A DNA stretch of 64,000 nt. Source: Johnsonella sp. (GTDB lineage Bacteria > Bacillota > Clostridia > Lachnospirales > Lachnospiraceae). Below the pieces are notes generated by a model, which had not been told where the DNA came from, ran no database searches, and saw only the letters and a program-made list of their open reading frames with translations. Both the position numbers and the translations under genes were made by a program. Location: the NCBI GenBank assembly GCA_030529445.1, contig JAUMWW010000005.1, positions 45,262 through 109,261 of the forward strand. Direction: 5' to 3'. Shown piece by piece: positions 62,519-64,000 of the stretch (positions within the stretch are counted from its first letter, which is position 1; each line of letters begins with the position of its first letter).

Positions 62519-64000
62519 ATGTTATCATTTTTGCTTGGTGTTTTGCTCTTAATCGGCGGTTATTTTATCTACGGCAAGATCGTAGAGAAGATTTTCATGC
62601 CGGATGACAGGAAGACGGCGGCTTATGTCAATGAAGACGGTGTAGACTTTGTACCGATATCCGCTATGCCGGCTTTTTTGATACAGCTTCTGAATATTGC
62701 GGGACTGGGACCGATATTCGGAGCGGTTTCGGGAGCATTATGGGGTCCCGTGGTATATCTTTGGATCGTATTCGGAACGATATTTGCCGGAGCGGTGCAT
62801 GATTATCTTGCGGGAATGATGTCGGAGCGCAATAACGGAGCCTCGATTTCCGAGATTGTGGGGAAATACCTCGGTCCGGTGATGGCACAGGTAATGAGAG
62901 TATTTTCGGTAGTGCTTCTGCTTATGGTCGGCGTCGTATTTATGGTCGGTCCGGCTCAGCTCATCGCATTATTGACTCCGGAGGCATTTAATGTGCAGTT
63001 TTGGACGGTTTTGATTCTCGTCTATTATTTTCTCGCTACTTTGTTGCCCATCGATAAAATCATAGGCAAGATCTATCCTTTATTTGGTCTGACTCTGATT
63101 ATCATGGCTCTCGGCATCGGAGGAGCGACGCTGTTCAACAGCGGAAAGCGCCCGATGATTGAACTTTGGGATCATTTCGGAAATATTTATCCGAATCAGG
63201 CACTTCCGATCTGGCCGCTGATGTTTATCACGGTTGCCTGCGGCGCGATATCCGGTTTCCATGCGACACAGTCTCCGATGATCGCACGCTGCATAAAGAC
63301 GGAGAAGGACGGACGCAAGGTCTTTTACGGCGCCATGGTTGCGGAAGGAATCATTGCTCTGATCTGGGCTGCGGCGGGAATCGCATTTTATTATGACAGA
63401 AACGGTGCGGGCACGGGATTGCAGGCTCTTTTGGATATGAAGGGCGGAAACTCGAAGACCATCTATGAGATGTCAACATCTCTTCTGGGAATGGCAGGCG
63501 GTGCGCTCGCAATGATCGGCGTGATCGCATGCCCGATTACTTCCGGAGATACCGCATTTCGTTCCGCAAGGCTGACGATTGCCGACTGGTTCAAGATTGA
63601 TCAAAAGGATGGCAAGAAGAGACTGCTTCTTACGGCACCGCTGCTTTTGCTCGGATTTTTAATCTCAAGATTTGATTATTCGGCAGTTTGGAGATATTTC
63701 TCCTGGTCGAATCAGACCCTTGCCATGATGGCATTATGGGCGGGTGCTACCTATCTTTGCAAATTCAGAGGAAAGAATTACTCCTGGATTGCCGTGATTC
63801 CCGCTACCTTCATGACCTTCGTATGCGTTTCCTATATTTTGCAGGCAAAGGAAGGACTCAAACTCGATGCGGGCTTATCCAATACGATAGGAGTGGTAAC
63901 CGGAGTGGTGCTCTTTGCGCTCTTTATGGTTAAGGTATACTTCAAGAATGCTTCTCCCTTGCAGGATGTACCTCTGGAAATCAGGGCGAAAAAAGCGAAG
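62519..64000 (+). CDS. CstA-family (carbon starvation) transporter, partial
   Basis: 494 residues are visible and the frame is still open at the window end. It has about 13 hydrophobic segments and the CstA marks LNIAGLGPIFGAVSGALWGP, AVHDYLAGMMSERNNGASIS, GAISGFHATQSPMIARC and IACPITSGDTAFRSARL. The family includes peptide transporters and the pyruvate/proton symporter BtsT. The start ATG 62519 follows AAAGGGG. The substrate is not readable; pyruvate or peptides are the known options. Confidence 0.9.
   Translation, partial: MLSFLLGVLLLIGGYFIYGKIVEKIFMPDDRKTAAYVNEDGVDFVPISAMPAFLIQLLNIAGLGPIFGAVSGALWGPVVYLWIVFGTIFAGAVHDYLAGMMSERNNGASISEIVGKYLGPVMAQVMRVFSVVLLLMVGVVFMVGPAQLIALLTPEAFNVQFWTVLILVYYFLATLLPIDKIIGKIYPLFGLTLIIMALGIGGATLFNSGKRPMIELWDHFGNIYPNQALPIWPLMFITVACGAISGFHATQSPMIARCIKTEKDGRKVFYGAMVAEGIIALIWAAAGIAFYYDRNGAGTGLQALLDMKGGNSKTIYEMSTSLLGMAGGALAMIGVIACPITSGDTAFRSARLTIADWFKIDQKDGKKRLLLTAPLLLLGFLISRFDYSAVWRYFSWSNQTLAMMALWAGATYLCKFRGKNYSWIAVIPATFMTFVCVSYILQAKEGLKLDAGLSNTIGVVTGVVLFALFMVKVYFKNASPLQDVPLEIRAKKAK

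Noticed and set aside
1..64000. CRISPR arrays, insertion sequences, tRNA or rRNA genes, prophage
   Set aside because: No regularly spaced repeats, transposase genes, cloverleaf sequences or phage gene runs were recognised in the window.

Overview
The window looks like the chromosome of an anaerobic Firmicute, most likely of the class Clostridia, family Lachnospiraceae. The signs are AGGAGG-type ribosome binding sites almost everywhere, TTGAnn/TATAAT-type promoters, the S10-spc-alpha ribosomal operon with a KOW-domain gene between map and infA, a zinc-type S14 and adenylate kinase, an extended L17, and heavy AGA/AGG and ATA codon use at moderate G+C. No rRNA, tRNA, CRISPR array, insertion sequence or prophage was seen.

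Layout. 1-2.2 kb: an AT-rich accessory patch with decayed genes (a frameshifted 3' gene end, a truncated remnant fused in frame to a small hypothetical gene), a CsaA-like tRNA-binding protein and a small lipoprotein. 2.2-8.2 kb: an oligopeptide ABC transporter (oppBCDF, then oppA after a structured gap). 8.2-11.9 kb: two tandem paralogous lipoproteins with DUF3298-like features, sharing near-identical blocks; the second copy is frameshifted in its lysine-rich linker. 12-22.5 kb: an eight-gene exopolysaccharide operon. It holds a GGDEF diguanylate cyclase, a VTC-type polyphosphate polymerase domain protein, a DUF4956 membrane protein, a CotH kinase, a BcsA-like cellulose synthase with a PilZ domain, a fused AlgI-like/AlgX-like protein that appears to have lost the catalytic residues of both halves, a membrane-anchored GH5 endoglucanase, and a membrane-anchored metallo-beta-lactamase-like protein with a broken metal motif. 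A terminator whose loop contains the last stop codon closes it. 22.5-38.9 kb: the S10-spc-alpha cluster from rpsJ to rplQ, preceded by a strongly structured leader and carrying an internal extended -10 promoter before rpmJ.

38.9-49 kb: a class 3 aldehyde dehydrogenase (minus strand), deoC, an AraC-type response regulator with its LytS/YesM-like kinase, and a YtfQ-YtfR-YtfT-YjfF-like galactofuranose ABC transporter. 49-56.6 kb: an LCMT-type methyltransferase, rluF, a diverged ligA, metA (acetyl-type by residue 111), and trkA-trkH. 56.6-64 kb: iscS-iscU (minus strand), a small GNAT-like protein, a DUF1189 protein, mnmA, an SH3/amidase lipoprotein, and a CstA-family transporter cut by the window end.

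The most notable system is the 12-22.5 kb operon. It could make c-di-GMP with its own cyclase, sense it with its own PilZ synthase, and trim the product with its own cellulase. It also couples two phosphate-transfer families (VTC, CotH) to a cellulose-type synthase whose acetylation module looks dead. This suggests a phosphate-based rather than acetyl-based surface polymer, which is an inference only.
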